From NCBI GenBank assembly GCA_041744795.1, contig JBGTKD010000162.1, positions 1-26,267 on the forward strand: a stretch of DNA of 26,267 nucleotides, written 5' to 3'. Below the pieces are notes generated by a model, which worked only from the letters and a program-made list of their open reading frames with translations, did no database searches and was not told where the DNA came from. Origin of the DNA: DATHWB01 sp041744795. GTDB lineage: Bacteria; Actinomycetota; Acidimicrobiia; Spongiisociales; ZC4RG35. The position numbers and the translations under genes are program-made. Shown piece after piece: positions 7,753 to 15,784 of this stretch. Position 1 is the first letter of the stretch. Each line of letters begins with the position of its first letter.

Positions 7753-7792
7753 TAGGGTCGAAGTCTCTCAGACGTTCCATAACAAAGGAGGT
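7753..7792 (+). promoter_or_regulatory. Candidate -10 box and strong Shine-Dalgarno sequence for the EF-G2 gene
   Basis: A TAGGGT hexamer (7753-7758) could serve as -10 and would give a leader of about 32 nt. AAAGGAGGT at 7784-7792 is a near-perfect Shine-Dalgarno sequence 4 nt before the GTG at 7797 and decides the start. This gene is therefore translated in the ordinary way, unlike divergent pgsA. The -10 assignment is tentative; the ribosome binding site is clear. Confidence 0.7.
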
Positions 7793-7796
7793 ACCA

Positions 7797-9845
7797 GTGA
7801 TCCCGGAGAAGATCCGCAACGTCGCTCTCGTCGGTCACGGTGGAAGCGGCAAGACCTCTCTCGCTGAAGCCCTGCTTCACGTTTCCGGCGTGACTTCGCG
7901 TCTCGGTTCGGTCGACGCCGGCACATCGATCCTCGACCACACGGCCGAGGAGCAAGAACGCAAGATTTCGCTCGAACTCTCGACAGCAGTCGTCGACTGG
8001 AAAGGGCACCGCATCAACCTGATCGACACTCCCGGCTATGCCGATTTCGCAGGCGACGCACGAGCGGCCCTACGCGCCGCGGACCTGGCGCTCTTTGTCG
8101 TCTCTGCTGTCGACGGTGTGGAAGTCGGAACCGAACTCATGTGGAGGGCGGCGGCCGAAGAAGGCATCCCCCGGGCCATCATCGTCACCAAACTCGATCG
8201 CGAACGGGCCAGCTTCGACCGCACGCTCGCCCAACTTCGCGAAGTTTTCGGAAAGCGCGTCGCGCCAGTGCAAGTCCCCATCGGTGAGGAGGCGGACCTG
8301 CGCGGCGTTGCGCGAGTCGTCTCCGGGCGTTGCTACGGCTACGAGAACGGCGCAAAGACCGGCACGCTCATCGACACGCCCGCTGATCTGGCTGACCTGA
8401 TCGCGGAAACCCACACTTCATTGATCGAGTCGGTTGTCGAAAGCGACGAGGCTCTGATGGAGGCCTATTTCGAGGGAATCGAGCCGGAGCGTGACGTTGT
8501 CGTCAAGACTGTGCACCAGGGAATGTTGGATGCCCAAATCTTCCCGGTCCTGGTGGCATCGTCGACAAAGCTGATCGGAATCGACCTCTTCGGTGACTTC
8601 CTGACCGATTTCGCTCCCAACCCGCTCGAACGCCTCGTTCCTCCCCTCGAGACGGGCGAACTCACCCCCGCAGTCGACGGTCCGACGGTCGCCTTCGTTT
8701 TCAAGACCGTGTCAGATCCGTTCCTCGGCAAGATCTCGATGTTCCGCGTTTATCGGGGTTCGGTGAAACACGATCAGAACCTGGAGATCGCAGGCGGCGG
8801 GACGGTGAGGATGCACAACCTCTTCCGAATGCAGGGCAAGGACCACACCGATGCCGACGAGATCCTGGCTGGCGGTATCGGCGCCGTGGCCAAGATCGAG
8901 GACATCACGACCGGTTCCACCCTGCGGACGCCCGGAACCAACGTTCGCCTGGCCAAGGTCCCCTACCCCCGACCCGTCATGGAATTGGCGATCGAGCCTC
9001 GTTCTAACCAGGACGATGAGAAGCTTTCTATCGCACTCTCAAAGGCCCAGGAGGAAGACCCGACAATCTCTGTCGAGCGCAGAGCTGAAACGCACGAGAC
9101 CATCCTTTCCGGTCTGGGCGATATGCACCTCGACGTCACCATCCATCGCATCGCCCGAAAGTTCGGCGTTGAGGTAGACACCCATGCTCCGACCATTCCC
9201 TATCGAGAGACGATCACGGCGAGCGCCTCGGCGGAAGGCAAGCACAAGAAACAGTCAGGTGGTCGCGGGCAGTTCGCGGTCGCGTTCGTGAGGTTCGCCC
9301 CGAGGCCACGCGGGTCCGGATACGAGTATGTCGATGCAGTCAAGGGCGGCTCGGTACCCCGCCAGTTCATACCCGCAGTCGATAAAGGGGTGCAGGAAGC
9401 CTTCGAGCGAGGCATCCTCGCCGGCTACCCCGTCACGGATGTATCCGCAGAGTTGTACGACGGCAAGTACCACTCGGTCGACTCCGACGAGATGTCATTC
9501 CGCATGGCGGGAATCCAGGCCGTGCGGGCCGCGGCGGCGGATATGAAGCCTGTTTTGCTCGAGCCTGTGGCACGTCTGACGGTCCGGATTCCGGAGGAAC
9601 ACACCGGGGATATCATGGGCGACATCAACGCCAAACGAGGCCGCGTGTTGGGAATGGACACCGACACAACTCTGCGAGTCATCACCGCGGAGGTTCCTTT
9701 GGCCGAGGTACAGAGGTATGCGATCGATCTCCGCTCCATGACCAGCGGACGAGGCAGCTTCGAGGTGGAAATCGACCATTACGAAGAGGTCCCACACCAA
9801 GAGGCACAAAGGATCATCGCCGCCGCTCAGGGGGCCGCAAGCTGA
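7797..9845 (+). CDS. fusA2: Elongation factor G-like protein EF-G2
   Basis: This is a five-domain translational GTPase of the EF-G2 type found beside true EF-G in actinobacteria (FusA2 in mycobacteria). Its cellular role is unsettled. From the GTG at 7797 it has 682 residues, with P-loop GHGGSGKT (13-20), G3 DTPGYADF (77-84) and G4 TKLD near 133. The usual switch I RGITI is replaced by RKISL, and the catalytic His of DTPGH is Tyr; both changes are typical of EF-G2 and suggest slow or altered GTP hydrolysis. Domain IV carries KHKKQSGGRGQFAV and GGSVPRQFIPAVDKG. Citrate synthase follows after 14 bp on the same strand, probably in one transcript. Confidence 0.93.
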   Translation: MIPEKIRNVALVGHGGSGKTSLAEALLHVSGVTSRLGSVDAGTSILDHTAEEQERKISLELSTAVVDWKGHRINLIDTPGYADFAGDARAALRAADLALFVVSAVDGVEVGTELMWRAAAEEGIPRAIIVTKLDRERASFDRTLAQLREVFGKRVAPVQVPIGEEADLRGVARVVSGRCYGYENGAKTGTLIDTPADLADLIAETHTSLIESVVESDEALMEAYFEGIEPERDVVVKTVHQGMLDAQIFPVLVASSTKLIGIDLFGDFLTDFAPNPLERLVPPLETGELTPAVDGPTVAFVFKTVSDPFLGKISMFRVYRGSVKHDQNLEIAGGGTVRMHNLFRMQGKDHTDADEILAGGIGAVAKIEDITTGSTLRTPGTNVRLAKVPYPRPVMELAIEPRSNQDDEKLSIALSKAQEEDPTISVERRAETHETILSGLGDMHLDVTIHRIARKFGVEVDTHAPTIPYRETITASASAEGKHKKQSGGRGQFAVAFVRFAPRPRGSGYEYVDAVKGGSVPRQFIPAVDKGVQEAFERGILAGYPVTDVSAELYDGKYHSVDSDEMSFRMAGIQAVRAAAADMKPVLLEPVARLTVRIPEEHTGDIMGDINAKRGRVLGMDTDTTLRVITAEVPLAEVQRYAIDLRSMTSGRGSFEVEIDHYEEVPHQEAQRIIAAAQGAAS

Positions 9846-9859
9846 ACGAAGGGAACGAC

Positions 9860-11143
9860 ATGGGCGAAGTGACAGTCCGGCACGGTGACACAGAGATGAC
9901 CGCGACGGTCGTCGAAGCAACCGAAGGCAACAGCGGATTCGACATTTCGAACCTGCGCCCGGAGCTCGGACTTGTAACTCTGGACCGAGGATTCGGCAAC
10001 ACCGCAGAAAGCCCCAGTTCGATCACTTTCATCAACGGCGAAGAGGGCGTGCTCAGCTACCGGGGATACCCGATCGAGCAACTGGCGGAACATTCGTCCT
10101 TCTTGGAGGTCGCCTATCTCCTGAACTACGGCGAGCTGCCGAGCGAGAGCGAGTTGGCCGAGTACGACGACTCGATCAGGCACCACACGCTGTTGCGAGA
10201 GGACATGAAGCACCTCTTGGAAGCATTCCCTCACGCTGCTCACCCGATGCAGATCCTCGCCTCTGCGGTTTCGGCGATGGCCACGTACTACCCCGACGCT
10301 CTAGACCCGAAGAACGAGGAGTCAGTGGACATCTCGGCGCGTCGGTTGATCGCCAAGGTCCCGACGATGATCGCCTGGGCGTACAAGTACACGGCTCACC
10401 AGCCCTACATCTATCCCGACAACGATCTCGACTACACGTCGAACTTCCTACAGATGATGTTCTCGGTCCCTGCCGAGCCTTACGAAGTCAACCCTGTCGT
10501 CGCCAAGGCCCTCGAAGTCCTCTTGATCCTTCATGCCGATCACGGTCAGAACTGTTCGTCTTCGGCGGTGCGCCTGGTTGGGTCTGGCGAAGCGAACATT
10601 TTCTCGTCCGTCGCGGCCGGAATTCACGCTTTGAGCGGACCGCTGCACGGCGGAGCCAATCAGTCGGTCCTTGAGATGTTGGAGAAGATCGTGGATTCGG
10701 GCGACAGCGTCGATTCCTACGTCGCCCGAGCCAAGGACAAGAACGACTCGTTCCGGTTGATGGGATTCGGTCACCGCATCTACAAGAACTTCGACCCGCG
10801 GGCCCGCATCATCAAACAGGCCGCCTCCGACGTTCTCGACCAACTCAACGTGAGCGACCCGATGCTCGATGTGGCGATGCATTTAGAACAAGTTGCACTT
10901 GAAGACGACTACTTCGTGGAGCGCAAGCTGTACCCGAACGTCGACTTCTACTCCGGAATCATCTACCGGGCGATGGGCTTTCCTACCGAGATGTTTACGG
11001 TGTTGTTCGCTCTCGGGCGGCTTCCGGGCTGGATCGCACAGTGGCGGGAAATGTCCGCCGACCCGAAGGCGAGGATCTTCCGTCCCCGTCAGGTCTACGT
11101 TGGTCCGACCATCAGGGACTACGTCCCGGTCACCCAACGCTGA
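9860..11143 (+). CDS. gltA: Citrate synthase (type II)
   Basis: Citrate synthase condenses acetyl-CoA with oxaloacetate at the entry to the TCA cycle. The 427-residue length and the catalytic triad at H263 (GPLHGGANQ), H305 (GFGHRIYK) and D362 (YPNVDFYSG) nearly coincide with the E. coli GltA numbering, so this is a type II enzyme of the Gram-negative-like class. LHADHGQNCSSSAVRLVGS (about 224-242) is the conserved region before the active site. An AAGGG ribosome binding site lies 6 nt before the ATG. The gene ends 7 bp from the convergent end of the thrS-linked membrane protein gene, leaving no room for a separate intrinsic terminator. Confidence 0.97.
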   Translation: MGEVTVRHGDTEMTATVVEATEGNSGFDISNLRPELGLVTLDRGFGNTAESPSSITFINGEEGVLSYRGYPIEQLAEHSSFLEVAYLLNYGELPSESELAEYDDSIRHHTLLREDMKHLLEAFPHAAHPMQILASAVSAMATYYPDALDPKNEESVDISARRLIAKVPTMIAWAYKYTAHQPYIYPDNDLDYTSNFLQMMFSVPAEPYEVNPVVAKALEVLLILHADHGQNCSSSAVRLVGSGEANIFSSVAAGIHALSGPLHGGANQSVLEMLEKIVDSGDSVDSYVARAKDKNDSFRLMGFGHRIYKNFDPRARIIKQAASDVLDQLNVSDPMLDVAMHLEQVALEDDYFVERKLYPNVDFYSGIIYRAMGFPTEMFTVLFALGRLPGWIAQWREMSADPKARIFRPRQVYVGPTIRDYVPVTQR

Positions 11144-11150
11144 ACTGCGG

Positions 11151-11630
11151 TCATTCGTCGACTGTCGGCACGTCTTCGATGTAGACGTCCTCGGCGAGGT
11201 CGCCTGTCACTCCGTCGAATTGGACCAACGCCCGCTGGGAGGGCGGTTCATCCGCCGAGTACATCACCACATGCCATCGCGGCCGAGACCGAAAGCCGAC
11301 GAACGTCACGGCGGCGGACGAGTGGCCCACCGGGAAGTCGACGACAGTGGCAGCTCTGGCAAGAGCCTCTTCCTGATCCATCGTGAGCGGCCACGCCGCG
11401 ATCAGATGCCAGACGCCTAACACCGTGGCGAGCACCACCCCTCCCCAGACGAGACTCTGCTGAGAGGCGAGCGCCGCCAACACCACCGCTGTGCCCAGGT
11501 ATATCCAGCCTGCGATCCGACGACGTCGAGGGTCAGGGAACCGGTATTGGCCGACGATCCCGGCGTCGAGCTCGTCCGGAACGCCTTCGGCATCGGCAAC
11601 ATCCCTGGGGATGTGAATCCCGTCGGTCAT
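11151..11630 (-). CDS. Uncharacterised two-helix membrane protein coupled to thrS
   Basis: I do not recognise the family. The 159-residue protein has an acidic N-terminus of about 30 residues, an RRRR cluster at about 36-39, two hydrophobic segments at about 40-56 and 61-79, and a C-terminal globular part of about 75 residues ending in an acidic stretch. The positive cluster before the first helix suggests a cytoplasmic N-terminus, with both ends in the cytoplasm. Its ATG overlaps the thrS TGA in ATGA (11627-11630), so it is co-translated with thrS. In mycobacteria the gene after thrS is a HIT-domain protein; here that slot holds this membrane protein instead. Confidence 0.85.
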   Translation of the reverse strand: MTDGIHIPRDVADAEGVPDELDAGIVGQYRFPDPRRRRIAGWIYLGTAVVLAALASQQSLVWGGVVLATVLGVWHLIAAWPLTMDQEEALARAATVVDFPVGHSSAAVTFVGFRSRPRWHVVMYSADEPPSQRALVQFDGVTGDLAEDVYIEDVPTVDE

Positions 11631-13573
11631 GGTGTTCCGGGAGGAACGGCCTCAGCGAGGAGATCGCTGAGGATCTCGTCGACGACCACACCCCTCCGCT
11701 CCTCGTCTTGGCCGTATCTGCGAAGCCCCGCCGTGCCGTCTTCGACGTCTCGATCGCCGACCACCAGCACCGCAGGCGTCTTCTGGGTGATCGACCGACG
11801 AACCTTCTCGCCGACTGTCTCATCGGACTCGTCCACTTCGACCCGCAGACCTGCTGACGCCAATTGGGCTTTCACACTCCAGGCATAGTCAAGGTGCCGG
11901 TCGGCGACCGGGACGACCTGGACCTGGATCGGAGCCAACCAGGTAGGGAAAGCTCCGGCGTAATGCTCGGTGAGAACACCGAAGAACCGTTCGATCGAAC
12001 CCGCTTTCGCACAATGGATCATCACCGGGCGTTCGGCAGCGTTCTCTGGCCCTGCGTAGGTGATGTCGAACCGTTCGGGCAGCGAAAAGTCGAGCTGAAT
12101 CGTCGAGACCTGCCACCGCCGGCCGATGGCGTCTTTGACGTGCACGTCGATCTTCGGACCGTAGAAAGCACCTTCGCCTTCCGCGAGGTTGTACTCGAGC
12201 CCGGTCTCGGCCAGCGCCTCTGCCAGTCGCTGTTCGGACAGATCCCACAGTTCGATCTCTCCCACGTACTTCTCCGGACGAGTCGACAAGTCAGCTTCGA
12301 AGTCGGAGAACCCGAAGGCGCCAAGCCACTCGAGCACGAATGCCAGGTGGAGCTTCAGCTCGTCTGCCACCTGGTCCCGCGTACAGAAAGTGTGTGAGTC
12401 GTCCTGGGTGAAACCTCTGGCCCTGAGCAACCCATGCACCACCCCGGACCGCTCGTACCTGTAGACGCCACCAAGTTCGGACAGCCGCAGCGGTAACTCC
12501 CGGTAGGAGCGCGCCTTGCTCTTGTAGATGAGTACATGGAACGGACAGTTCATCGGCTTGACCCGATAGTTGTCTCCACCGTCCATCTCGATCGCCGGGT
12601 ACATGGCCTCGGAGTAGAAGTCCGTATGCCCCGACGTGTCCCACAGAGTCTCACGAGCGACGTGGGGAGAGAAGACGAAATCAAACCCGTACTTCTCATG
12701 CAGACGTCGGGAGTGGTCCTCCATCAGCTTGCGGATCATTCCGCCTTTGGGATGCCAAACACTGAGACCAGAGCCAAGCTCGCGCGGGAAAGAGAACAGG
12801 TCCAGTTCCGGGCCGAGTTTGCGGTGATCGCGACGCTCCGCCTCCTCGACCCGCTCAAGGTGATCCTCTAGGGCCCTCTTGGACTCCCAGGCGGTTCCGT
12901 AGATCCGCTGAAGTTGAGGGTTGTTCTCGTCCGCCCGCCAGTAAGCGCCGGCAGATCGCAGAAGCTTCACTGCGCGAATCCGCCCGGTGCTGGGCACGTG
13001 GGGTCCACGACAGAGATCGACAAATCCGTTGTTGCGGTAAACGGTGACCATCTCTGCGTCAGGAATTTCAGACGGTTCAACCGTCTCGATGATCTCCTTC
13101 TTGAAACGATGGTCTGCGAAGACAGTCAGTGCCTTCTCCTGGCTCATCGCCTCGCGCACGAAAGGCTGGTCCGCCTCGATGATCTCCCACATCTTGGCTT
13201 CCACTGCTTCGAGATCTTCCGGCGTGAAAGGCCGGCCCATGTCGAAGTCGTAGTAAAAGCCATCGGTGATCGCCGGGCCGATTGCAAAGGTGGCACCGGG
13301 GAAGAGAGTCAGGACTGCCTGGGCCAGGACGTGCGCGGCGGAGTGGCGCATGACGCTGCGGCCCTCGTCCGTGGTGTCAGTCAAGATCTCGATTGCGCCG
13401 CCGTGCGGCAGAGGTCGGGTCAAGTCAAGGAGTTCGCCGTCGAGCTTCACGGCCACGGCGGCCTTGGCAAGGCGTTCGCCGATGGCGAGCGCTACATCGT
13501 GGCCTGTCGCTCCATCGGGATGTTCGATAGTCGAACCGTCAGGTAATCGAATCTCTATGGGCACTTCATTCAC
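11627..13573 (-). CDS. thrS: Threonyl-tRNA synthetase
   Basis: ThrRS charges tRNA-Thr and edits Ser-tRNA-Thr. The 648-residue product has a TGS domain (about 4-64), the N2 editing domain with H77 and H81 in RHSAAH and the CXXXH pair C188/H192 in CRGPH, and a class II catalytic core. The zinc ligands C343 (MNCPFH), H394 (DDSHTF) and H520 (VMIHCA) are present; motif 2 is RYERSGVVHG and motif 3 GSIERF. The residue after H520 is Cys, where IHRA is common. The anticodon-binding domain covers about 545-640. The start is the GTG at 13573; no clear Shine-Dalgarno sequence precedes it, and no T-box leader fits in the 118 bp to the divergent gene. Confidence 0.97.
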   Translation of the reverse strand: MNEVPIEIRLPDGSTIEHPDGATGHDVALAIGERLAKAAVAVKLDGELLDLTRPLPHGGAIEILTDTTDEGRSVMRHSAAHVLAQAVLTLFPGATFAIGPAITDGFYYDFDMGRPFTPEDLEAVEAKMWEIIEADQPFVREAMSQEKALTVFADHRFKKEIIETVEPSEIPDAEMVTVYRNNGFVDLCRGPHVPSTGRIRAVKLLRSAGAYWRADENNPQLQRIYGTAWESKRALEDHLERVEEAERRDHRKLGPELDLFSFPRELGSGLSVWHPKGGMIRKLMEDHSRRLHEKYGFDFVFSPHVARETLWDTSGHTDFYSEAMYPAIEMDGGDNYRVKPMNCPFHVLIYKSKARSYRELPLRLSELGGVYRYERSGVVHGLLRARGFTQDDSHTFCTRDQVADELKLHLAFVLEWLGAFGFSDFEADLSTRPEKYVGEIELWDLSEQRLAEALAETGLEYNLAEGEGAFYGPKIDVHVKDAIGRRWQVSTIQLDFSLPERFDITYAGPENAAERPVMIHCAKAGSIERFFGVLTEHYAGAFPTWLAPIQVQVVPVADRHLDYAWSVKAQLASAGLRVEVDESDETVGEKVRRSITQKTPAVLVVGDRDVEDGTAGLRRYGQDEERRGVVVDEILSDLLAEAVPPGTP

Positions 13574-13691
13574 TCGCTAGATTGCTGGGAACGAAGCAGG
13601 GTACCGCCGGTATCCAGACGGTTGGGCGCGGTTTAAACGCCGGTTGCGGGGAAGACGACAGCATCGAGCAACGGGGAAGTTGGTAATTGCG

Positions 13692-14525
13692 ATGGGCGCA
13701 AGAGAAATGGTCGCCAGTTTGGTACCGACTGCCACGGTGAAACCACTGTCCGGCGGCACCAATGAGGTGTTCCGCCTGCTCGAGGAATCGGGCCAGACAA
13801 CCGTCGTGAAGGTGTACGCCACACCGGCCCGAGAACGGCGCGAGCGTCATGCACTAGAAGCCATGAGTGGCGTGGCAGGCGTTCCCCAGATCCTCGAACG
13901 TGGGTCGACCGACGGAATGTCCTGGATCCGCACCACCGACGGCGGGAACTGGAATCTTGCCAATCGGCCCCCGAACGTCGCTCTAGTCCGCAAGGCGGGC
14001 GCCCTCCTGCGAGGGGTCCACGACTCCGGCGTATCGATCACAAACCTCGACAGTGGGATCGACGGCGAATACGTCCAAACCCACTTTCGCTCGACACTCG
14101 ACCGCTTGGAACGATTCCGGCGTCGCCTCGGCCTGCCTTCCGAGGTGCTCGAGGTAGCCAAGGAGAGTGACAATCACCCCGTCGCCTCGACCCCCAAGCC
14201 TTCCCACACTCGCGCTCTTCCCAAGAACTTCCTCGTCAACGACCAGGGCGAGTTGATGCTCATCGGCTGGGAGTGGGCCACCCTTGCCCCGCCCGAATGG
14301 GACCTTTCCCTGGCCACCTGGCAGTTCAGCCGAACGCTGGGGGGTGACGCCGCCACTGGCCTGTGGGAGGGGTACGGCGCAGAGAACTCGATAGGCACTC
14401 GACTTGAGCCGTGGGTCGCCTATCACGCCGCCATGCAGATGCTTGAGGCTGCAGAGAAAAGGGACGGCCGGCTGGGTGATCTCAACTACCTCGTGAACGA
14501 TTTCACCGCCGCAGTAATGCACTGA
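13692..14525 (+). CDS. Aminoglycoside-phosphotransferase-fold protein lacking catalytic residues (probable pseudokinase)
   Basis: The 277-residue product has the APH/choline-kinase-like fold: a glycine-rich LSGGTNEVFRL (19-29), an ATP-type lysine K40 in VVKVY, and a GALLRGVHD helix (103-111). In the catalytic loop, where active members read HGDxxxxN, it has SHTRALPKNFLV: H172 and N179 remain but the catalytic Asp is Arg174. The metal-binding Asp of the usual IDWE is Gly192 in LIGWEWATLAPPEWDLS. The fold is therefore clear, but phosphotransfer is doubtful. I choose the ATG at 13692; the frame is open from a TTG at 13644, but no ribosome binding site supports the extension. It leads a plus-strand group with the zinc-ribbon and patatin genes. 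Confidence 0.8.
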   Translation: MGAREMVASLVPTATVKPLSGGTNEVFRLLEESGQTTVVKVYATPARERRERHALEAMSGVAGVPQILERGSTDGMSWIRTTDGGNWNLANRPPNVALVRKAGALLRGVHDSGVSITNLDSGIDGEYVQTHFRSTLDRLERFRRRLGLPSEVLEVAKESDNHPVASTPKPSHTRALPKNFLVNDQGELMLIGWEWATLAPPEWDLSLATWQFSRTLGGDAATGLWEGYGAENSIGTRLEPWVAYHAAMQMLEAAEKRDGRLGDLNYLVNDFTAAVMH

Positions 14526-14564
14526 CGCCTGGTCGAAATACCGGGTTTCGAGTCCGCGAAAACC

Positions 14565-14570
14565 TAGCCT
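14565..14570 (+). promoter_or_regulatory. Leaderless promoter -10 box for the zinc-ribbon gene
   Basis: TAGCCT is followed by GCGCTC and a GTG at 14577 that opens the 54-codon zinc-ribbon frame. The 6-nt gap is the same as at pgsA, pncA and pncB, which supports both the promoter and the reality of the small gene. No -35 match is convincing. Confidence 0.5.
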
Positions 14571-14576
14571 GCGCTC

Positions 14577-14741
14577 GTGATGAACACACACGAGTTCAGC
14601 AATGTCGACGTTCGCGATCCACGCGCCTTTGGGCACACGGTCATCGAGTTGATGGCAGATGACCTGCCCTGCCCGTGGTGCGGACAGGCGACGCATGAGA
14701 CCGACGCCACTTGTAGGGGCTGCGGACGCCGCTTCGGCTGA
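14577..14741 (+). CDS. Small zinc-ribbon protein (54 residues)
   Basis: This short frame starts at GTG 14577 (or ATG 14580) and reads MMNTHEFSNVDVRDPRAFGH..., ending with CPWCGQATHETDATCRGCG and RRFG. The CXXC...CXXC arrangement (C32, C35, C46, C49) is a classic zinc ribbon; the N-terminal 30 residues are polar with a short hydrophobic VIELMA piece. A leaderless promoter geometry places a TAGCCT box exactly 6 nt upstream. It lies between the pseudokinase and the patatin gene on the same strand. Such small ribbons often bind nucleic acid or a protein partner, but the sequence does not tell which. Confidence rests on the intact Cys pairs and the promoter. Confidence 0.65.
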   Translation: MMNTHEFSNVDVRDPRAFGHTVIELMADDLPCPWCGQATHETDATCRGCGRRFG

Positions 14742-14803
14742 AGCCACCCGACGTCAAAAGGCAAGGGACTCTCGCCCGGCGCGAGCCAATTCCGGCGAGG
14801 TCC

Positions 14804-14809
14804 TATGCT
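14804..14809 (+). promoter_or_regulatory. Candidate -10 box for the patatin gene
   Basis: TATGCT lies 9 nt before the ATG at 14819, implying a leader of about 2-3 nt. The nearest purine-rich stretch, GCGAGG, ends about 18 nt before the ATG, too far for a Shine-Dalgarno role. The spacing matches that before ruvC. Confidence 0.45.
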
Positions 14810-14818
14810 CGATTCTGA

Positions 14819-15781
14819 ATGAGTTCAGTCGGAATCATCCTGGGTGGAGGCGGAGTCACCGGCGCGTCATATGAAATGGCTGCGCTGATGGCAATCGAAC
14901 TCGCGACCGGTTGGGATCCAGGCCAGGCCGATGTGATCGTCGGCACTTCGGGAGGCGCCTTCGTCGCAGCCCTCGTCCGCAGCGGCCGCCTTGACCTCGA
15001 CTCGATGGTTCAACGCCACGAGGATCGCACGGCAGTTTCCGATCGTATATCCGGCCACCTCTTTTCCCGCCACCGTGGCGTGAGTGTCGGCCGCTGGGTT
15101 CGTCACGGGATCATTCCCGGGTTGCGCAAGCCAGGGCTGACGATGCTCCTGGGCGGCCCGGCCGCTTGGACAACCGACGGTCTCGCGGAATGGGTCCGCA
15201 CGCAATGCGGTCCGGCAGCAGACGAATGGCCGTCTGAGGCGACCATCATCACTGCCTTCGACGTGGCAAAGAAGCGGCGCGTCGCGTTCGGAACAGAGGA
15301 CGCACCCGACGTGACCCTCGCCGATGCTGTCGCCGCCTCCTCAGCGATCCCGGTCGCTTTCCAGCCCCGCATCATCGACGGGCGAACCTACGTGGATGGC
15401 GGCGTTGTCTCCGGCACCCATGCCGACCTGGTTCTCGGCAACCCCGAACCGTTGGACCTGCTGATCGTGATCGCGCCGATGGCGGCCGACGAGGAACGCG
15501 AAGGTGCGTGGTTCTACGAGAAGATTTTCGACAGAGTGGGGCGGACCGCGCTCGGGTCTGAAATGACCAGGATTCACGAGAGTTGGCCGGACACCGACGT
15601 TGTGGTGCTCCGACCGTCACCTGCGGTACTCGAAGTGATGCGCCCCAACCCGCTCGATCCGGCTGCGGCGGTACCAACGTTCATCCAGACGCTCATCTCG
15701 ATGCGGCGCAAGCTGGCCGATCCGGCGATCTGGTCGGTACTCGACCGTCATCTCACCCGGACCAAGTCGGTCAAGAAGTAA
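14819..15781 (+). CDS. Patatin-like phospholipase family protein
   Basis: Patatin-like enzymes are serine lipid acyl hydrolases with a Ser-Asp dyad. The 320-residue product has the oxyanion-hole loop GGGGVTG (9-15), the nucleophile elbow GTSGG with S44, and the DGG motif with D193 in YVDGGVVSG, so catalysis looks intact. The family usually has Arg in the GGGGxRG loop; here it is Thr14. There is no signal peptide, so it probably acts in the cytoplasm or at the inner membrane face. The C-terminal 80 residues are rich in helices and charged. Its stop is only 3 nt from the convergent pncB stop. Substrate is unknown. Confidence 0.9.
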   Translation: MSSVGIILGGGGVTGASYEMAALMAIELATGWDPGQADVIVGTSGGAFVAALVRSGRLDLDSMVQRHEDRTAVSDRISGHLFSRHRGVSVGRWVRHGIIPGLRKPGLTMLLGGPAAWTTDGLAEWVRTQCGPAADEWPSEATIITAFDVAKKRRVAFGTEDAPDVTLADAVAASSAIPVAFQPRIIDGRTYVDGGVVSGTHADLVLGNPEPLDLLIVIAPMAADEEREGAWFYEKIFDRVGRTALGSEMTRIHESWPDTDVVVLRPSPAVLEVMRPNPLDPAAAVPTFIQTLISMRRKLADPAIWSVLDRHLTRTKSVKK

Positions 15782-15784
15782 AGC

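Noticed and set aside
7698..7796. A longer EF-G2 start giving 715 residues.
   Set aside because: The first 33 codons have no family match, and the AAAGGAGGT sequence just before GTG 7797 fixes the start there.
6746..7819. A 357-codon minus-strand frame.
   Set aside because: It runs antiparallel in frame to patA and pgsA coding and shows an arginine-rich composition typical of shadow frames in high-GC DNA; patA and pgsA carry the family motifs.
13574..13691. A T-box or other leader before thrS.
   Set aside because: Only 118 bp separate thrS from the divergent gene, and no T-box specifier stem, TGGXA bulge or terminator is visible.
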